Shown one piece after another: positions 18,338 to 27,329 of a stretch of DNA of 64,000 bases (its first letter is position 1; every line of letters starts with the position of its first letter). The notes beneath the pieces are model-generated. The model ran no database searches and was not told the DNA's origin. It saw only the letters and a list, made by a program, of their open reading frames with translations. The position numbers and the translations under genes are program-made. Origin of the DNA: Alphaproteobacteria bacterium (GTDB taxonomy: Bacteria; Pseudomonadota; Alphaproteobacteria; Paracaedibacterales; VGCI01); assembly GCA_016870095.1 (NCBI GenBank), contig VGCI01000001.1, positions 62,001 to 126,000 on the forward strand, in the 5' to 3' direction.

Positions 18338-19618
18338 ATGAATATTTTTACAACCAAAACTATTAAAAATAGGCAAGACATCTTTGCAGCTCTAGATATA
18401 GGTACCAGCAAAGTTTGCTGTGCCATTGCAAAGGTAGAAAATCGTCCCCATGAAAAAGGGGGAGAGGTTTTACGGCTTATTGGTGTAGGACACCAATCTT
18501 CACGAGGCATAAAGAGTGGTCTTATTGTGGATCTGGAAGCTTTAGAAGATGCCATTCTTAATGCCGTTCATTCTGCCGAACAAATGGCGGGTCAAACAAT
18601 TTCTGGTGTTTGTGTCAATTTGCCGGCGTCGAGTGTGCGATCGCAAACTTTTGAATCTCATTTAAGTATTGTAAATCAAACCGTAGATGAAACGCATATT
18701 CGCCGTCTATTAACGTTTGGCCGAAATGCCCAAATTTCAGAAGACCAACAAATTATCCACGCACTTCCCATAAGTTATTCAATTGATAATACACATGGTA
18801 TTCACGATCCTCGAGGAATGGTTGGGAGCCAGTTGAGTGTTACGATTTACCTCGTTACAGCCCCTAAAGCCCTCATTCGTAACTATCAAAATTGCATTGG
18901 GCGTTGTCATTTGGATGTGACAAGTTTTATTGTAACTCCTTATGCTTCAGGATTATCTACCTTGGTTGATGACGAACTCACACTAGGTGCTACCGTTATT
19001 GACATGGGTGGGGGGACAACAACCATTGCATCATTTCTTGATGGGACATTAATACATGTAGATAGTCTTGCCCTTGGCGGAGCTCACGTTACAAGTGACA
19101 TTGCGCGTGGAGTATCAACTCCTCTTGTTCAAGCAGAACGTCTAAAGACACTGTACGGTACAGTCATTCTTTCTTCATCTGATGAACGTGAAAATATTGC
19201 CGTTCCGCAATTGGGAGAAAATCGGGATCCCCAAGCAAATCAAATCTCAAAATCAATGTTAACCCACATTGTGCGTGCACGTGTCGAAGAAACTCTGGAG
19301 CTCATATGGAATAAGTTAGCGGCCACGGGAATGGACCGCCTTGTCTGTCAGCGAATTATTTTGACAGGGGGGGGGAGTCAACTTCCTGGCATAAGAGAAA
19401 TGGCATCGAATTTGTGGAATCGCCCCGTTCGTCAAGGACAGCCAAATGGTGTTATTGGAGCTAGCGATTTTGCAACAAATCCGATGTTTGCGACTTGTGC
19501 TGGTTTATTGCAGTATGCATGGCGGGATTATGCGGGCTCGCAAAACACACTTCAAATGGAGCCTACGCATATGAATGTATTACAACGTGCAACTACTTGG
19601 CTTCGCGAAAATTTCTAG
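18338..19618 (+). CDS. ftsA: Cell division protein FtsA
   Basis: FtsA is the actin-like ATPase that tethers FtsZ to the membrane. The 426-residue protein carries the phosphate-1 motif ALDIGTSKVCCAIA, the second phosphate motif VIDMGGGTTTIASF and the adenosine motif ILTGGGSQLPGI. The SHS2 (1C) insert is present between them. The last 15 residues, MNVLQRATTWLRENF, form the expected amphipathic membrane-targeting helix. It follows ftsQ closely and is separated from ftsZ by a 341-base leader. Confidence 0.95.
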   Translation: MNIFTTKTIKNRQDIFAALDIGTSKVCCAIAKVENRPHEKGGEVLRLIGVGHQSSRGIKSGLIVDLEALEDAILNAVHSAEQMAGQTISGVCVNLPASSVRSQTFESHLSIVNQTVDETHIRRLLTFGRNAQISEDQQIIHALPISYSIDNTHGIHDPRGMVGSQLSVTIYLVTAPKALIRNYQNCIGRCHLDVTSFIVTPYASGLSTLVDDELTLGATVIDMGGGTTTIASFLDGTLIHVDSLALGGAHVTSDIARGVSTPLVQAERLKTLYGTVILSSSDERENIAVPQLGENRDPQANQISKSMLTHIVRARVEETLELIWNKLAATGMDRLVCQRIILTGGGSQLPGIREMASNLWNRPVRQGQPNGVIGASDFATNPMFATCAGLLQYAWRDYAGSQNTLQMEPTHMNVLQRATTWLRENF

Positions 19619-19959
19619 CTACCAACATGCGTTTTTTAAGACTGAGCTTGAGCGAGAGTCAAAATCGTTCTTCAAGGTTACAGAGAGATGAGTATCATTC
19701 TGCCTTCTCGCAAAGAGGGTGAAAGTCTCATGAAATAGTGTTGAATTTGAAGAATATTTTTAAACAAAATCTTGTAGATATTTAGGGACTTTCAAAGTAA
19801 ACATCTTATCAACCGTATAGAGTCAACGTGTATTCATCCTTTAGGCTGTAAAGAGTATAAATTTAGGATGAGTCTGCAAAAATTATGGTGGATATTCTTT
19901 TGAATTCCGATTAACATTTTATTAAGTTTTCACTCGTTTAAAAAATAAAGGAATTAACT
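19619..19959 (+). other. ftsA-ftsZ intergenic leader without a gene
   Basis: No coding frame here has support; the frame that runs out of ftsA lacks a ribosome site and similarity. The stretch is AT-rich, which fits a promoter region for ftsZ, and it contains a TTAA-N7-TTAA element near its 3' end (listed separately). AAAGGAA lies just before the ftsZ ATG. Confidence 0.6.
19911..19925 (+). promoter_or_regulatory. Possible CtrA binding site (TTAA-N7-TTAA) upstream of ftsZ
   Basis: The sequence is TTAA CATTTTA TTAA, an exact match to the alphaproteobacterial CtrA consensus TTAA-N7-TTAA, 34 bases before the ftsZ start. CtrA represses ftsZ in Caulobacter. In AT-rich DNA the match can occur by chance, so this is a candidate only. 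Confidence 0.45.
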
Positions 19960-21492
19960 ATGCTCAACGAAAATTTAGAATTAAAACCCCGCATTACAGT
20001 CATTGGTGTCGGAGGAGCGGGTGGAAATGCAGTTTGCAATATGATACGCGCCAAATTAGAGGGCGTAGAATTTGTTGTTGCCAACACAGATGCTCAAGCA
20101 TTGAGTGGGTCTTTAGTTGAGCCCTCACATAAAATTCAATTAGGACTTCACGTTACTCAAGGACTGGGTGCTGGATCTAAGCCTGATGTGGGGCGTGCTT
20201 CAGCTGAGGAATCGCAAGAGGATATTATTCGACACTTGCGGGGAAGTAACATGGTTTTCATTACCGCGGGTATGGGCGGAGGAACCGGTACTGGTGCAGC
20301 GCCTGTTATCGCGCGCGCGGCTCGGGAAGAAGGCATTTTAACCGTAGGTGTGGTGACAAAGCCTTTCCATTTTGAAGGAACACATCGGTCTCGTACTGCT
20401 GAACGTGGTATTGAAGAATTACAACAATATGTCGACACGCTAATCATTATTCCCAATCAAAATCTATTCCGGATTGCCAATGAAAGAACTACTTTTGCTG
20501 ATGCTTTTAAAATGGCAGATGATGTTTTATATTCAGGTGTTCGGGGTGTTACAGATTTGATGATGATGCCTGGATTGATTAACTTGGACTTTGCTGACAT
20601 TCGAGCTGTTATGGCGGAAATGGGTAAAGCAATGATGGGTACTGGGGAAGCCGAAGGGGATCGTCGTGCTCTCGACGCTGCTGAAGCAGCAATATCAAAT
20701 CCATTATTGGATGATGTTTCTATGAAAGGTGCTAAAGGCGTTCTTATAAATATTACTGGCGGTTATGATATGACTTTGTATGAAGTTGACGAAGCGGCAA
20801 ACCGTATTCGAGATGAAGTTGATCCGGAAGCCAATATTATTTTTGGATCGACGTTTGATGAAAAACTCAATGGAACAATTCGTGTTTCTGTTGTGGCAAC
20901 GGGAATTGGAGGGCTTCAATCCGCACATTCTTCCTCGCTTAATACTTCATCTCCCGTTATGGCACGTCCTATTAATATGGCGGCTGCAGCCTCTTCACGA
21001 GAACCTGTATCTCCTAATAGTGTTTATTATGGGCCCAATATTCAAAAGACAGAAGCCCCTGAAGTTGTTTCATTGAGTGGCGGGGATGAAACCAATTTAA
21101 AAGATGATATTCAAACAACAGCACCCCAAGATTCTTTTTCTGATTTACCGACAGAGTCGCAAACGGCTTCAGAAGAATCAAATGAACTTTTTGGATTTGA
21201 GACAACTCCTGATCTTTTTCAAGCTAAAGATTCATCACCAAAATTAGAGACTTCAGAACCAGAGGCGCCCCAATCAACTCCCTCATTAGCTATGGAAGAT
21301 GAAATTGCTTCGCTAGATGCAGGTGATGCAGAAAAACGACGACGTCCAACGTCATTGTTTGAAAGATTTACGGGTGTTTCTCGGGCAAAAACTCTCCAAC
21401 CTCAACCAGAAATAGCAAAGGTTGCAGAACAAGATTCTCATGATGAATTAGATATGTTAGAAATCCCTGCGTTCTTACGTCGCGGATCGTAA
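19960..21492 (+). CDS. ftsZ: Cell division GTPase FtsZ
   Basis: FtsZ is the tubulin-like GTPase that forms the division ring. The 510-residue protein has [13 protein letters not shown] at the nucleotide site, the tubulin signature [13 protein letters not shown] and the synergy loop [12 protein letters not shown] long acidic, Ser/Pro-rich linker of about 170 residues follows the globular core, as is common in alphaproteobacteria. The C-terminal peptide [11 protein letters not shown], which binds FtsA, is intact. It is the last gene of the dcw cluster, with its own leader. Confidence 0.97.
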   Translation: MLNENLELKPRITVIGVGGAGGNAVCNMIRAKLEGVEFVVANTDAQALSGSLVEPSHKIQLGLHVTQGLGAGSKPDVGRASAEESQEDIIRHLRGSNMVFITAGMGGGTGTGAAPVIARAAREEGILTVGVVTKPFHFEGTHRSRTAERGIEELQQYVDTLIIIPNQNLFRIANERTTFADAFKMADDVLYSGVRGVTDLMMMPGLINLDFADIRAVMAEMGKAMMGTGEAEGDRRALDAAEAAISNPLLDDVSMKGAKGVLINITGGYDMTLYEVDEAANRIRDEVDPEANIIFGSTFDEKLNGTIRVSVVATGIGGLQSAHSSSLNTSSPVMARPINMAAAASSREPVSPNSVYYGPNIQKTEAPEVVSLSGGDETNLKDDIQTTAPQDSFSDLPTESQTASEESNELFGFETTPDLFQAKDSSPKLETSEPEAPQSTPSLAMEDEIASLDAGDAEKRRRPTSLFERFTGVSRAKTLQPQPEIAKVAEQDSHDELDMLEIPAFLRRGS

Positions 21493-21511
21493 AATTAAGC
21501 ACGAACCCTGA

Positions 21512-21538
21512 AGTCCCGCACTAAACAAGAGCGGGACT
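21512..21538 (+). terminator. Possible terminator hairpin after ftsZ
   Basis: AGTCCCGC pairs with GCGGGACT across an 11-base loop, 20 bases after the ftsZ stop. The stem is strong but the following bases (CTCAATTTG) contain only a short T run, so it may be a weak terminator or a 3' stabilising hairpin. Confidence 0.45.
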
Positions 21539-21729
21539 CTCAATTTGACTCGAAAAAAATCTTTTCTTTATTTGACTGCTGAGATAGTCCTAACAAGCTG
21601 ACCCTTTCTTAAGGGCCTTGCGGTTAAAACATTACCATGCAAAAATAATTCAGTTTCCTTTAGATTAGGTATACTGAAATTGTAGAACAAAAATTTGAAA
21701 ATCAATCTTACAACGTAAGGATAATGGAG

Positions 21730-21882
21730 ATGCACACAGTTTTATTAGTTGTTCTCATCCTGATTTTGGTTGGCGCTTTTCCAAAGTGGCCCCATAGCCA
21801 GTCTTGGGGGTACTTTCCCAGTGGGGGTGCTGGAATTCTCATCATAATTATTCTCGTATTGCTTTTAACAGGACGATTATAA
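21730..21882 (+). CDS. DUF3309 family membrane mini-protein
   Basis: The 50-residue product starts MHTVLLVVLILILVGAFPKW, continues with HSQSWGYFPSGG and ends in a second hydrophobic stretch and TGRL. This two-span pattern with a W-P-H-S-x-S-W-G-Y-x-P-S-G-G loop is the DUF3309 family, whose function is unknown. AAGG lies 9 bases before the ATG at 21730; an in-frame ATG at 21724 lies too close to it. The protein sits just upstream of a secreted CsbD-like protein, and both families are often linked to stress responses in proteobacteria (inference). Confidence 0.85.
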   Translation: MHTVLLVVLILILVGAFPKWPHSQSWGYFPSGGAGILIIIILVLLLTGRL

Positions 21883-21973
21883 CTTGAAAAGGAATAAGCG
21901 ACCGCTTATGTTAGGCTCGATGGTACTGATAATCGAGCGTGTTTTTATCTACAAATATTTTAAGGAGAAAAAA

Positions 21974-22378
21974 ATGAAAAAAATGAATTGGATATTGGGA
22001 ACTTCAGCATTAGCTTTGGTTGCTGCCTGTGCTCTTAGTGGTGTTGTCTGTGCAAATGATGCGGCAAAAAAAGATGAAAAAGTTTCTGCTGAGAATATGG
22101 ATCTTATTGAAAAAGGTCGTTGGGAACAATTAAAGGGCCAAGTTCAAAAAGAATGGGGTAAAGTTACAGATGACGATTGGCAAAAATTGAAAGGTTCAGC
22201 ACGTGAGTTGACTGGCTTATTGGTCGAAAAGTATGCTTTCGCAAAAGATGATGCTGAAAAGAAAGTTGCTGAATTTCTTGCAAAGCATGACTTGAAGAGC
22301 GACAAAAAGGCTGATGACAAAAAAGCCGATGACAAAAAAGCTGTTGACAAAAAAGTCGACGAGAAAAAAGTTGGTTAA
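21974..22378 (+). CDS. Secreted CsbD-like protein with lysine-rich tail
   Basis: The 134-residue product has a hydrophobic N-terminal export signal (MNWILGTSALALVAACALSG). The mature part includes KGRWEQLKGQVQKEWGKVTD, DWQKLKGSARELTGLL and a DDAEKKVAEFL segment, which is the CsbD-like (UPF0337) helical domain. The tail is a run of KKADD/KKVD repeats. CsbD proteins are general-stress proteins normally found in the cytoplasm, so an exported version is unusual. AAGGAG lies 6 bases before this ATG; the longer upstream frame lacks a site. The Cys in LVAAC could make it a lipoprotein; cleavage after VCA is the alternative. Confidence 0.85.
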   Translation: MKKMNWILGTSALALVAACALSGVVCANDAAKKDEKVSAENMDLIEKGRWEQLKGQVQKEWGKVTDDDWQKLKGSARELTGLLVEKYAFAKDDAEKKVAEFLAKHDLKSDKKADDKKADDKKAVDKKVDEKKVG

Positions 22379-22424
22379 AGGTTAAAATTTTTCTTTAAAC
22401 ATTTTTATAAAGAAAAGCTATCTC

Positions 22425-22464
22425 AAAAAGGCAACTTCCATTTATTAGTGGGTTGCCTTTTTTT
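22425..22464 (+). terminator. Rho-independent terminator after the CsbD-like gene
   Basis: AAAAAGGCAAC pairs with GTTGCCTTTTT across a 16-base loop and is followed by a run of seven T. Confidence 0.85.
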
Positions 22465-22513
22465 ATTGAATTAAAAGTAAGCTACCAACTAATAATTATT
22501 TCACAAAATAGTA

Positions 22514-22542
22514 TTGAAAAAATCTAAAGTTATAAATTAAAT
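22514..22542 (+). promoter_or_regulatory. Possible sigma-70 promoter for rplM-rpsI
   Basis: TTGAAA and TTAAAT are separated by 17 bases, upstream of rplM and directly before an 18-base palindrome. The -10 box is imperfect. Confidence 0.4.
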
Positions 22543-22546
22543 CGTC

Positions 22547-22564
22547 ATGGTATTATAATACCAT
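22547..22564. promoter_or_regulatory. Perfect 18-bp palindrome in the rplM leader
   Basis: ATGGTATTA is followed directly by its exact complement TAATACCAT. If the promoter just upstream is real, the palindrome covers the transcription start, the usual place for a repressor operator. It may alternatively form a short hairpin in the mRNA leader. Confidence 0.55.
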
Positions 22565-22665
22565 TACGATTAAAGACTTATAAACTAAAGGATTTGAGCT
22601 TGACGTGAGTCAATAAATGCTCTAGAACCATAAAATATGGTCTTTTAATTATGGATAGAATACAA

Positions 22666-23130
22666 ATGAAAACATTTTCTATAAAACCCGCAGATGTAAA
22701 AAAGAAATGGCATCTTATTGATGCCCAAGATCTCATTCTCGGGCGCCTTGCTGTAGTTGTTGCCAACATTTTACGTGGCAAAAACAAACCAGAATATACA
22801 CCACACGTAGATTGTGGCGACAATATTGTTATTGTTAACGCAGAAAAAGTAAAACTTACAGGAAATAAGCTTGAAGCTAAAAAATTCTACTGGCATACAG
22901 GCTATCCTGGGGGAATTAAGGAACGCGCTGTTGGTGCCATACTTGAAGGTAAACACCCGGAACGTGTTATTGAAAAAGCGGTTGAACGCATGATTCCTCG
23001 AGGTCCCTTAGGGCGCCAAATTATGAGTAATTTAAAAGTTTATGCTGGTACAACCCATCCACATGCAGGCCAAAACCCAGAAGTTTTGGATGTTGCGTCC
23101 CTGAATTCAAAGAATAAAAGGAGTATATAA
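22666..23130 (+). CDS. rplM: 50S ribosomal protein L13
   Basis: L13 is an early assembly protein of the large ribosomal subunit. The family N-terminus [20 protein letters not shown] begins at this ATG, so the upstream in-frame ATG at 22651, which would add MDRIQ, is not used here; GGATAG lies 7 bases upstream. [41 protein letters not shown] and the [11 protein letters not shown] block are all typical. The 154-residue length is normal. It is followed after 2 bases by rpsI, the standard bacterial pair. Confidence 0.96.
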   Translation: MKTFSIKPADVKKKWHLIDAQDLILGRLAVVVANILRGKNKPEYTPHVDCGDNIVIVNAEKVKLTGNKLEAKKFYWHTGYPGGIKERAVGAILEGKHPERVIEKAVERMIPRGPLGRQIMSNLKVYAGTTHPHAGQNPEVLDVASLNSKNKRSI

Positions 23131-23132
23131 CC

Positions 23133-23657
23133 GTGGCACGCGACAAAATTGCTTTAGAAGATTTAAAGTCTGCTGTAAAAGATACAGCGACACCCACAAG
23201 TAAAGCTTCACAAAGTGCATCCCCAGCGGCTGCAACAGATAGTGAGCCAGTTTTACCTAAAATCGATTCCCAAGGGCGTTCATATGCAACCGGCAAGCGA
23301 AAGAATGCTATTGCCCGTGTGTGGATTAAGCCAGGTAAAGGTCAAATTATTGTTAATGGTAAAGGCAGCACTCAGTATTTTGCACGCCCCGTTCTTCAAA
23401 TGATGATTGCGCAGCCTTTAGAAGTTGCAAATCGTTCGGGATTGTTTGACGTTTGGTGTACAGTTATTGGCGGTGGTTTGTCAGGTCAAGCAGGAGCTGT
23501 TCGACATGGAATTAGCAAGGCTTTGACATATTTTGAACCAGACTTGCGCCCTGTTCTTAAGCATAGTGGTTTCTTGACACGCGATAGTCGTGTTGTTGAG
23601 CGGAAAAAATATGGTCAACGCAAAGCGCGTCGTCGCTTCCAGTTCTCCAAGCGTTAA
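23133..23657 (+). CDS. rpsI: 30S ribosomal protein S9
   Basis: S9 lies in the head of the small subunit with its C-terminal tail reaching the P-site tRNA. The conserved domain starts at [20 protein letters not shown] and ends with the tail [17 protein letters not shown] Ser/Ala/Thr-rich extension of about 45 residues precedes it, as in several alphaproteobacteria, giving 174 residues in place of about 130. The start is GTG with AAAGGAG 9 bases upstream. It is cotranscribed with rplM. Confidence 0.95.
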   Translation: MARDKIALEDLKSAVKDTATPTSKASQSASPAAATDSEPVLPKIDSQGRSYATGKRKNAIARVWIKPGKGQIIVNGKGSTQYFARPVLQMMIAQPLEVANRSGLFDVWCTVIGGGLSGQAGAVRHGISKALTYFEPDLRPVLKHSGFLTRDSRVVERKKYGQRKARRRFQFSKR

Positions 23658-23712
23658 TTATTGGTGTATTGGGGTATGGATTCCCCATCTACATATTAGA
23701 GGAGTTTAAGTT

Positions 23713-23880
23713 ATGGCAAAAGCAGCAACAATTGCAATCAAAATGCTCAGTACAGCAGATACAGGTTTTTTCTATGTCGCGAAAAAGAATCCGCGTAAAA
23801 AGCCTGAGAAGTTTGAGTTTCGTAAATATGATCCTGTTGTTCGTAAGCATGTCTTATTTAAAGAAACCAAAATTAAATAA
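23713..23880 (+). CDS. rpmG: 50S ribosomal protein L33
   Basis: The 55-residue product begins [20 protein letters not shown] and ends [11 protein letters not shown], with [20 protein letters not shown] between, which is L33 without zinc-binding cysteines. GGAG lies about 8 bases before the ATG. It follows rpsI by 55 bases and is closed by a strong terminator, so rplM-rpsI-rpmG is probably one transcription unit. Confidence 0.95.
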   Translation: MAKAATIAIKMLSTADTGFFYVAKKNPRKKPEKFEFRKYDPVVRKHVLFKETKIK

Positions 23881-23904
23881 AATGATGTGACAGATATATA
23901 TTAT

Positions 23905-23934
23905 AAAAAAACCGGAGTTATCTCCGGTTTTTTT
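23905..23934 (+). terminator. Rho-independent terminator after rpmG
   Basis: ACCGGAG and CTCCGGT form a 7-bp stem with a TTAT loop, flanked by A6 upstream and T7 downstream, so the hairpin could also work on the other strand. Confidence 0.9.
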
Positions 23935-24139
23935 ATGTTCAAAAATTCACGAAATAGTGAATTTTGTAGTGGCTAGGCGGCCCAAAATTGTACGTCATTA
24001 CCAATGAGGTTGCTAATAGAAATAAATATAATGAAGGAGTTAAAGAGGAATATAAAGAAGTTTTTCGAACCACATTCACGCCAAACTTAGTATCAATTTA
24101 GAACTGAAATTTTAAGAATGGCGCGAATATGGGGCTTAT

Positions 24140-24406
24140 TTAATGAACAGTGGAGCTAGGAAGAACATTGATAATTGAACGGTTCTTTTGTCCACGTTTA
24201 AATTCGACAAAACCTTCAATGAGAGAAAATAGGGTGTGGTCTTTACCCATACCTACATTCTTGCCAGCGTGAAACTTTGTTCCTCGTTGACGAACGATAA
24301 TATTACCAGCCAAAACATGTTCTTGACCAAACTTCTTAACACCGAGTCGCCGACCTTCTGAGTCGCGGCCGTTACTTGTGCTACCACCACCTTTTTTTTG
24401 TGCCAT
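24140..24406 (-). CDS. rpmA: 50S ribosomal protein L27
   Basis: L27 reaches the peptidyl-transferase centre with its N-terminal tail. The 88-residue product starts [20 protein letters not shown] and shows [20 protein letters not shown] and [20 protein letters not shown], all family hallmarks. No N-terminal pre-sequence of the Firmicutes type is present. GAAGGAGATAAGTT precedes the ATG. It lies 28 bases after rplU in the usual rplU-rpmA order. Confidence 0.97.
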   Translation of the reverse strand: MAQKKGGGSTSNGRDSEGRRLGVKKFGQEHVLAGNIIVRQRGTKFHAGKNVGMGKDHTLFSLIEGFVEFKRGQKNRSIINVLPSSTVH

Positions 24407-24434
24407 AACTTATCTCCTTCGTGTAGATCCGGTA

Positions 24435-24752
24435 TTATTTACCGGCTACAATTTTTTCAATCTTCAAAACGGTTAGATGCTGACGATGACCTTTTTTGCG
24501 GCGATAGTTGTGCCGACGCTTTTTCTTAAAAATGATCACCTTACGATCCCGCATTTGTTCTACGACAGTGGCTTGAACTTTTGCGCCAGTAACTGTGGGA
24601 TTTCCAACGGTTACGGCTTTTCCATCACTAATCATTAGAACTTCCTCTAGATTAACAGCTGCGCCTGGCTCAGCGTCTAGCTTTTCAACCCAAAGAACAT
24701 CATTTACATGGACAGTATATTGTTTACCGCCGGTTTTTATTACTGCAAACAT
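24435..24752 (-). CDS. rplU: 50S ribosomal protein L21
   Basis: L21 binds 23S rRNA domain I and assembles with L20. The 105-residue product begins [20 protein letters not shown] and includes the C-terminal [20 protein letters not shown] signature. It is the first gene of the rplU-rpmA operon on this strand and has a well-formed promoter about 75 bases upstream with inverted repeats around it. Confidence 0.97.
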   Translation of the reverse strand: MFAVIKTGGKQYTVHVNDVLWVEKLDAEPGAAVNLEEVLMISDGKAVTVGNPTVTGAKVQATVVEQMRDRKVIIFKKKRRHNYRRKKGHRQHLTVLKIEKIVAGK

Positions 24753-24791
24753 GGGGTCACTTTCCCAAAAAATAAAGACAATAGATAGTGC

Positions 24792-24812
24792 TTAACATTA
24801 TATCGATGTTAA
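24792..24812. repeat. 7-bp inverted repeat in the rplU leader
   Basis: TTAACAT and ATGTTAA flank a 7-base loop between the rplU promoter and start codon. In the mRNA this would form a short leader hairpin, possibly a site for feedback by a ribosomal protein (inference). Confidence 0.5.
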
Positions 24813-24847
24813 CCGCTTATCTATTTTGTCTATCGGTATTAGCGGTT
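24811..24847. repeat. Inverted repeat AACCGCT/AGCGGTT bracketing the rplU -10 region
   Basis: AACCGCT at 24811-24817 and AGCGGTT at 24841-24847 face each other across 23 bases that include the -10 box of the rplU promoter. The arrangement would suit a dimeric regulator. Confidence 0.45.
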
Positions 24848-24855
24848 TATGTCAA
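24827..24855 (-). promoter_or_regulatory. Sigma-70 promoter for rplU-rpmA
   Basis: Read on the minus strand, a perfect TTGACA (24850-24855) and TAGACA (24827-24832) are separated by 17 bases, upstream of rplU. Confidence 0.65.
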
Positions 24856-24957
24856 GATTTTTGTTGAAATAAGCTCATATTATTATATTACCCTGAAAAG
24901 TGAGATTAGAGCAAAATCCCATGTTAACCCTTTATCTCAATGATATAGAGTAATTCC

Positions 24958-25518
24958 TTATTCTTTCCACTTAATATTACAACCCATACTGGGTTTTTGA
25001 TCTGGGTCAATTGGATCACCGCTTATAAGACAGTCAAGGGCCTTGCGCAGCGTTAAGCCGGTCAGATACGCCCTGTCCTTATTTGGACTAGAGTCATCCA
25101 GTTGTCCGCGGTATACGCAGCGCAGTGCGCCATCAAATACAAAGAAATCTGGTGTACACACAGCCTGATAGGCTTTTGCAACATTTTGTGTTTCATCGAA
25201 AAGGTAAGGGAAGGAGAAATCATGAGCTTTTGCCCTTTCTGTCATCTGTTGCGGCGCATCTTCCGGATAAGCTATGGGATCATTTGCACTAATCGCAACA
25301 AATGAAATTCCTTTTTCTCCATACTCATGGGCTATCTTTAATATTTGGGGGAGGACGTGTTTGACAAAAGGACAATGATTGCAAATAAACATGATTACTG
25401 TCCCCCTAGGAGACTTTAAGGCTTGTAGGGACAATGGCTGTCCCGTAATTGTATTGGTAAGTTCAAAATCATGAGCCAGAGTCCCAAGAGGAAGCATACT
25501 CGATCGTGTTATTGCCAT
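24958..25518 (-). CDS. Thioredoxin-fold peroxiredoxin-like protein
   Basis: The 186-residue protein has the AhpC/TSA-like thioredoxin fold of the PRX-like1 group. Hallmarks are HDFELTNTITG near the N-terminus, TVIMFICNHCPFVKH with cysteines at about 46 and 49, VAISANDPIAYPEDAP and YQAVCTPDFFVFD. Members are cytoplasmic thiol-dependent redox proteins whose exact substrate is uncertain. No signal peptide is visible. The ATG at 25518 is preferred to the TTG codon before it. The gene stands alone between rplU and sppA. Confidence 0.85.
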   Translation of the reverse strand: MAITRSSMLPLGTLAHDFELTNTITGQPLSLQALKSPRGTVIMFICNHCPFVKHVLPQILKIAHEYGEKGISFVAISANDPIAYPEDAPQQMTERAKAHDFSFPYLFDETQNVAKAYQAVCTPDFFVFDGALRCVYRGQLDDSSPNKDRAYLTGLTLRKALDCLISGDPIDPDQKPSMGCNIKWKE

Positions 25519-25577
25519 CAATCATGACTCTATAAAAATTTCTTAAAAGTATTGATAACATAATATCAATAAAATAT

Positions 25578-27329
25578 CTACTGTGGGGTTAAAGGATCAA
25601 CTTTGAGTTCAACCCGTCCAGGTAGTAATAACCCGTTAACGTACTGCAAAAAACTACGAAGAGCTGGAAATTGTGCCAATAACGTTGCTTCGCTGCTTTG
25701 ATTGCGCTCGAATACAGTTTCGAACAAAGACTTGGATTCAGGTAAGTGGCGTAAATGAACGGGGCCTTGAGGAGCAATTCCGGCTTCTTTCTTGGCAATT
25801 TCTATGGCCTTCATAACACCGCCCAACTCATCTACAAGGCCATTTTCTTTGGCTTCGATACCTGTCCATACTTGTCCTTTGGCAATTTGATGAACTTTTT
25901 CGACAGATAGATTGCGACCTTTCGCAACTTTTTCTTGGAAAACTGCATAAATTTGATCGAGATAACCATTAAATTTTTGGCGACCTTCTACTGAAAATTC
26001 CTTTCCCGTTGACCAGATTGCTGCATTATCTCCTGTGTGAATTTTCCCCCAGTGAATGCCGTAATGATCCCAAAAAGCTTGGGTGACAATTTTCCCTGCA
26101 TAGACACCAATCGACCCTGTCGTGGTTGCGGGTTGCGCGACAATCTTACGAGCATTGCAGGCTATCCAATATCCCCCTGAGGCTGCATAATTTGACATAG
26201 AAACAATTACAGGCTTAACAGACTTTAGAAGTTCTACTTCTCGAGCAATGAGCTCGCAAGCAATAGGAAACCCACCACCGGAATCTATTCGCAAAATAAC
26301 AGCTTTAATATTCTTATTTTTTCCAGCTTCTCTGATAGTCTTGGCAATTTCAACTGCATCCATCACACTGTCATCTGACAAGGGATTATGAGCCATTTTA
26401 TTTTTCGAAATAGTTCCTTCTGCATAAATTATAGCGATCTGGTCTCCTTGAGACGGTTGTTTTATGGTGTTGGAATAAACTTCAAACTCAACGTAAGTAG
26501 GTTTGCTGCCCACTTGCTTTTCAATTTCATTTTTTACTTGGTCTTTGTAGCCAATCTCATCAATCATTTTGGCAGCGAGAGCATTGGGGAGTGTATGAGG
26601 AGCTGTATTGAGTAATTTACGAACCTCTTCAGCTTTTAAATTACGATCAGCCGCAACGTCATTGATAATTTGTGTGGTGATGCTATCAAGTAGCCGTTGC
26701 ATGTTTTGTCTGTAAGGAGGAGTGAAATCGGATTCTGTGTAAGATTCAACCATACCCTTATATTCTTCACGACGACCCATTTGAGGAATAATTTTATAAT
26801 CCTCGAGTATCTTTTTTGCGAAAGGAATTTCCGCAATTAAACCGTTGAAATTAAAACTCCCAATAGGCATAACCCAGATTTTTGATGAAGCTGCAGCGAG
26901 ATAGTATGCTCCCGTTGCATTAGATAGTTCCCCAAAACTATCTGTATAGGTATAAACAAATTTGCCTGTGGTTTTGAACGCTTTTAGAGCATCACGTAGC
27001 TCTTGAATGGTTGCAATTCGTAAGGCGTTCCCTTCAATTTTAAGAAAAATACCTTGTACATTTGAGTTTTGAGCCGCATGATTGATGCCCGAAACAATCG
27101 TATGGAGAGAAACTGATTGTCCTTTGATAAGGGAAATAAGTCCTTTATTTTTAGGCTGCTCATCAAGGCTTTGCTCCCCAAGGGTTAAGGATATGACTTG
27201 ATTAGGACTGCTCGAAGCAAAGGAAAGAGAAGGGGAACTTAACTGATAAAAGCTCCAAGACAACCCCAAAATCAGAAGAAAAGTAAAAGCACCTAAAGTT
27301 GCAAAAAGACCAAATATAAAACGCCGCAT
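25578..27329 (-). CDS. sppA: Signal peptide peptidase SppA, 67-kDa type
   Basis: SppA is an inner-membrane serine protease that degrades cleaved signal peptides. The 583-residue product is of the long gram-negative type with two tandem protease repeats. There is one N-terminal membrane span (about residues 5-30). The general-base lysine is in REEYKGMVES (Lys191) and the nucleophile is in SNYAASGGYWIAC (Ser384), matching the Lys/Ser dyad split between the two halves. CAGGAG precedes the ATG. Confidence 0.94.
   Translation of the reverse strand: MRRFIFGLFATLGAFTFLLILGLSWSFYQLSSPSLSFASSSPNQVISLTLGEQSLDEQPKNKGLISLIKGQSVSLHTIVSGINHAAQNSNVQGIFLKIEGNALRIATIQELRDALKAFKTTGKFVYTYTDSFGELSNATGAYYLAAASSKIWVMPIGSFNFNGLIAEIPFAKKILEDYKIIPQMGRREEYKGMVESYTESDFTPPYRQNMQRLLDSITTQIINDVAADRNLKAEEVRKLLNTAPHTLPNALAAKMIDEIGYKDQVKNEIEKQVGSKPTYVEFEVYSNTIKQPSQGDQIAIIYAEGTISKNKMAHNPLSDDSVMDAVEIAKTIREAGKNKNIKAVILRIDSGGGFPIACELIAREVELLKSVKPVIVSMSNYAASGGYWIACNARKIVAQPATTTGSIGVYAGKIVTQAFWDHYGIHWGKIHTGDNAAIWSTGKEFSVEGRQKFNGYLDQIYAVFQEKVAKGRNLSVEKVHQIAKGQVWTGIEAKENGLVDELGGVMKAIEIAKKEAGIAPQGPVHLRHLPESKSLFETVFERNQSSEATLLAQFPALRSFLQYVNGLLLPGRVELKVDPLTPQ

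Noticed and set aside
19495-19722. Frame running from the end of ftsA into the ftsZ leader
   Set aside because: It lies in another frame of ftsA, lacks a ribosome site and similarity.
22144-22350. Minus-strand frame rich in Ser, Phe and Ala over the CsbD-like gene
   Set aside because: It is the antisense of the Lys/Asp repeat tail.
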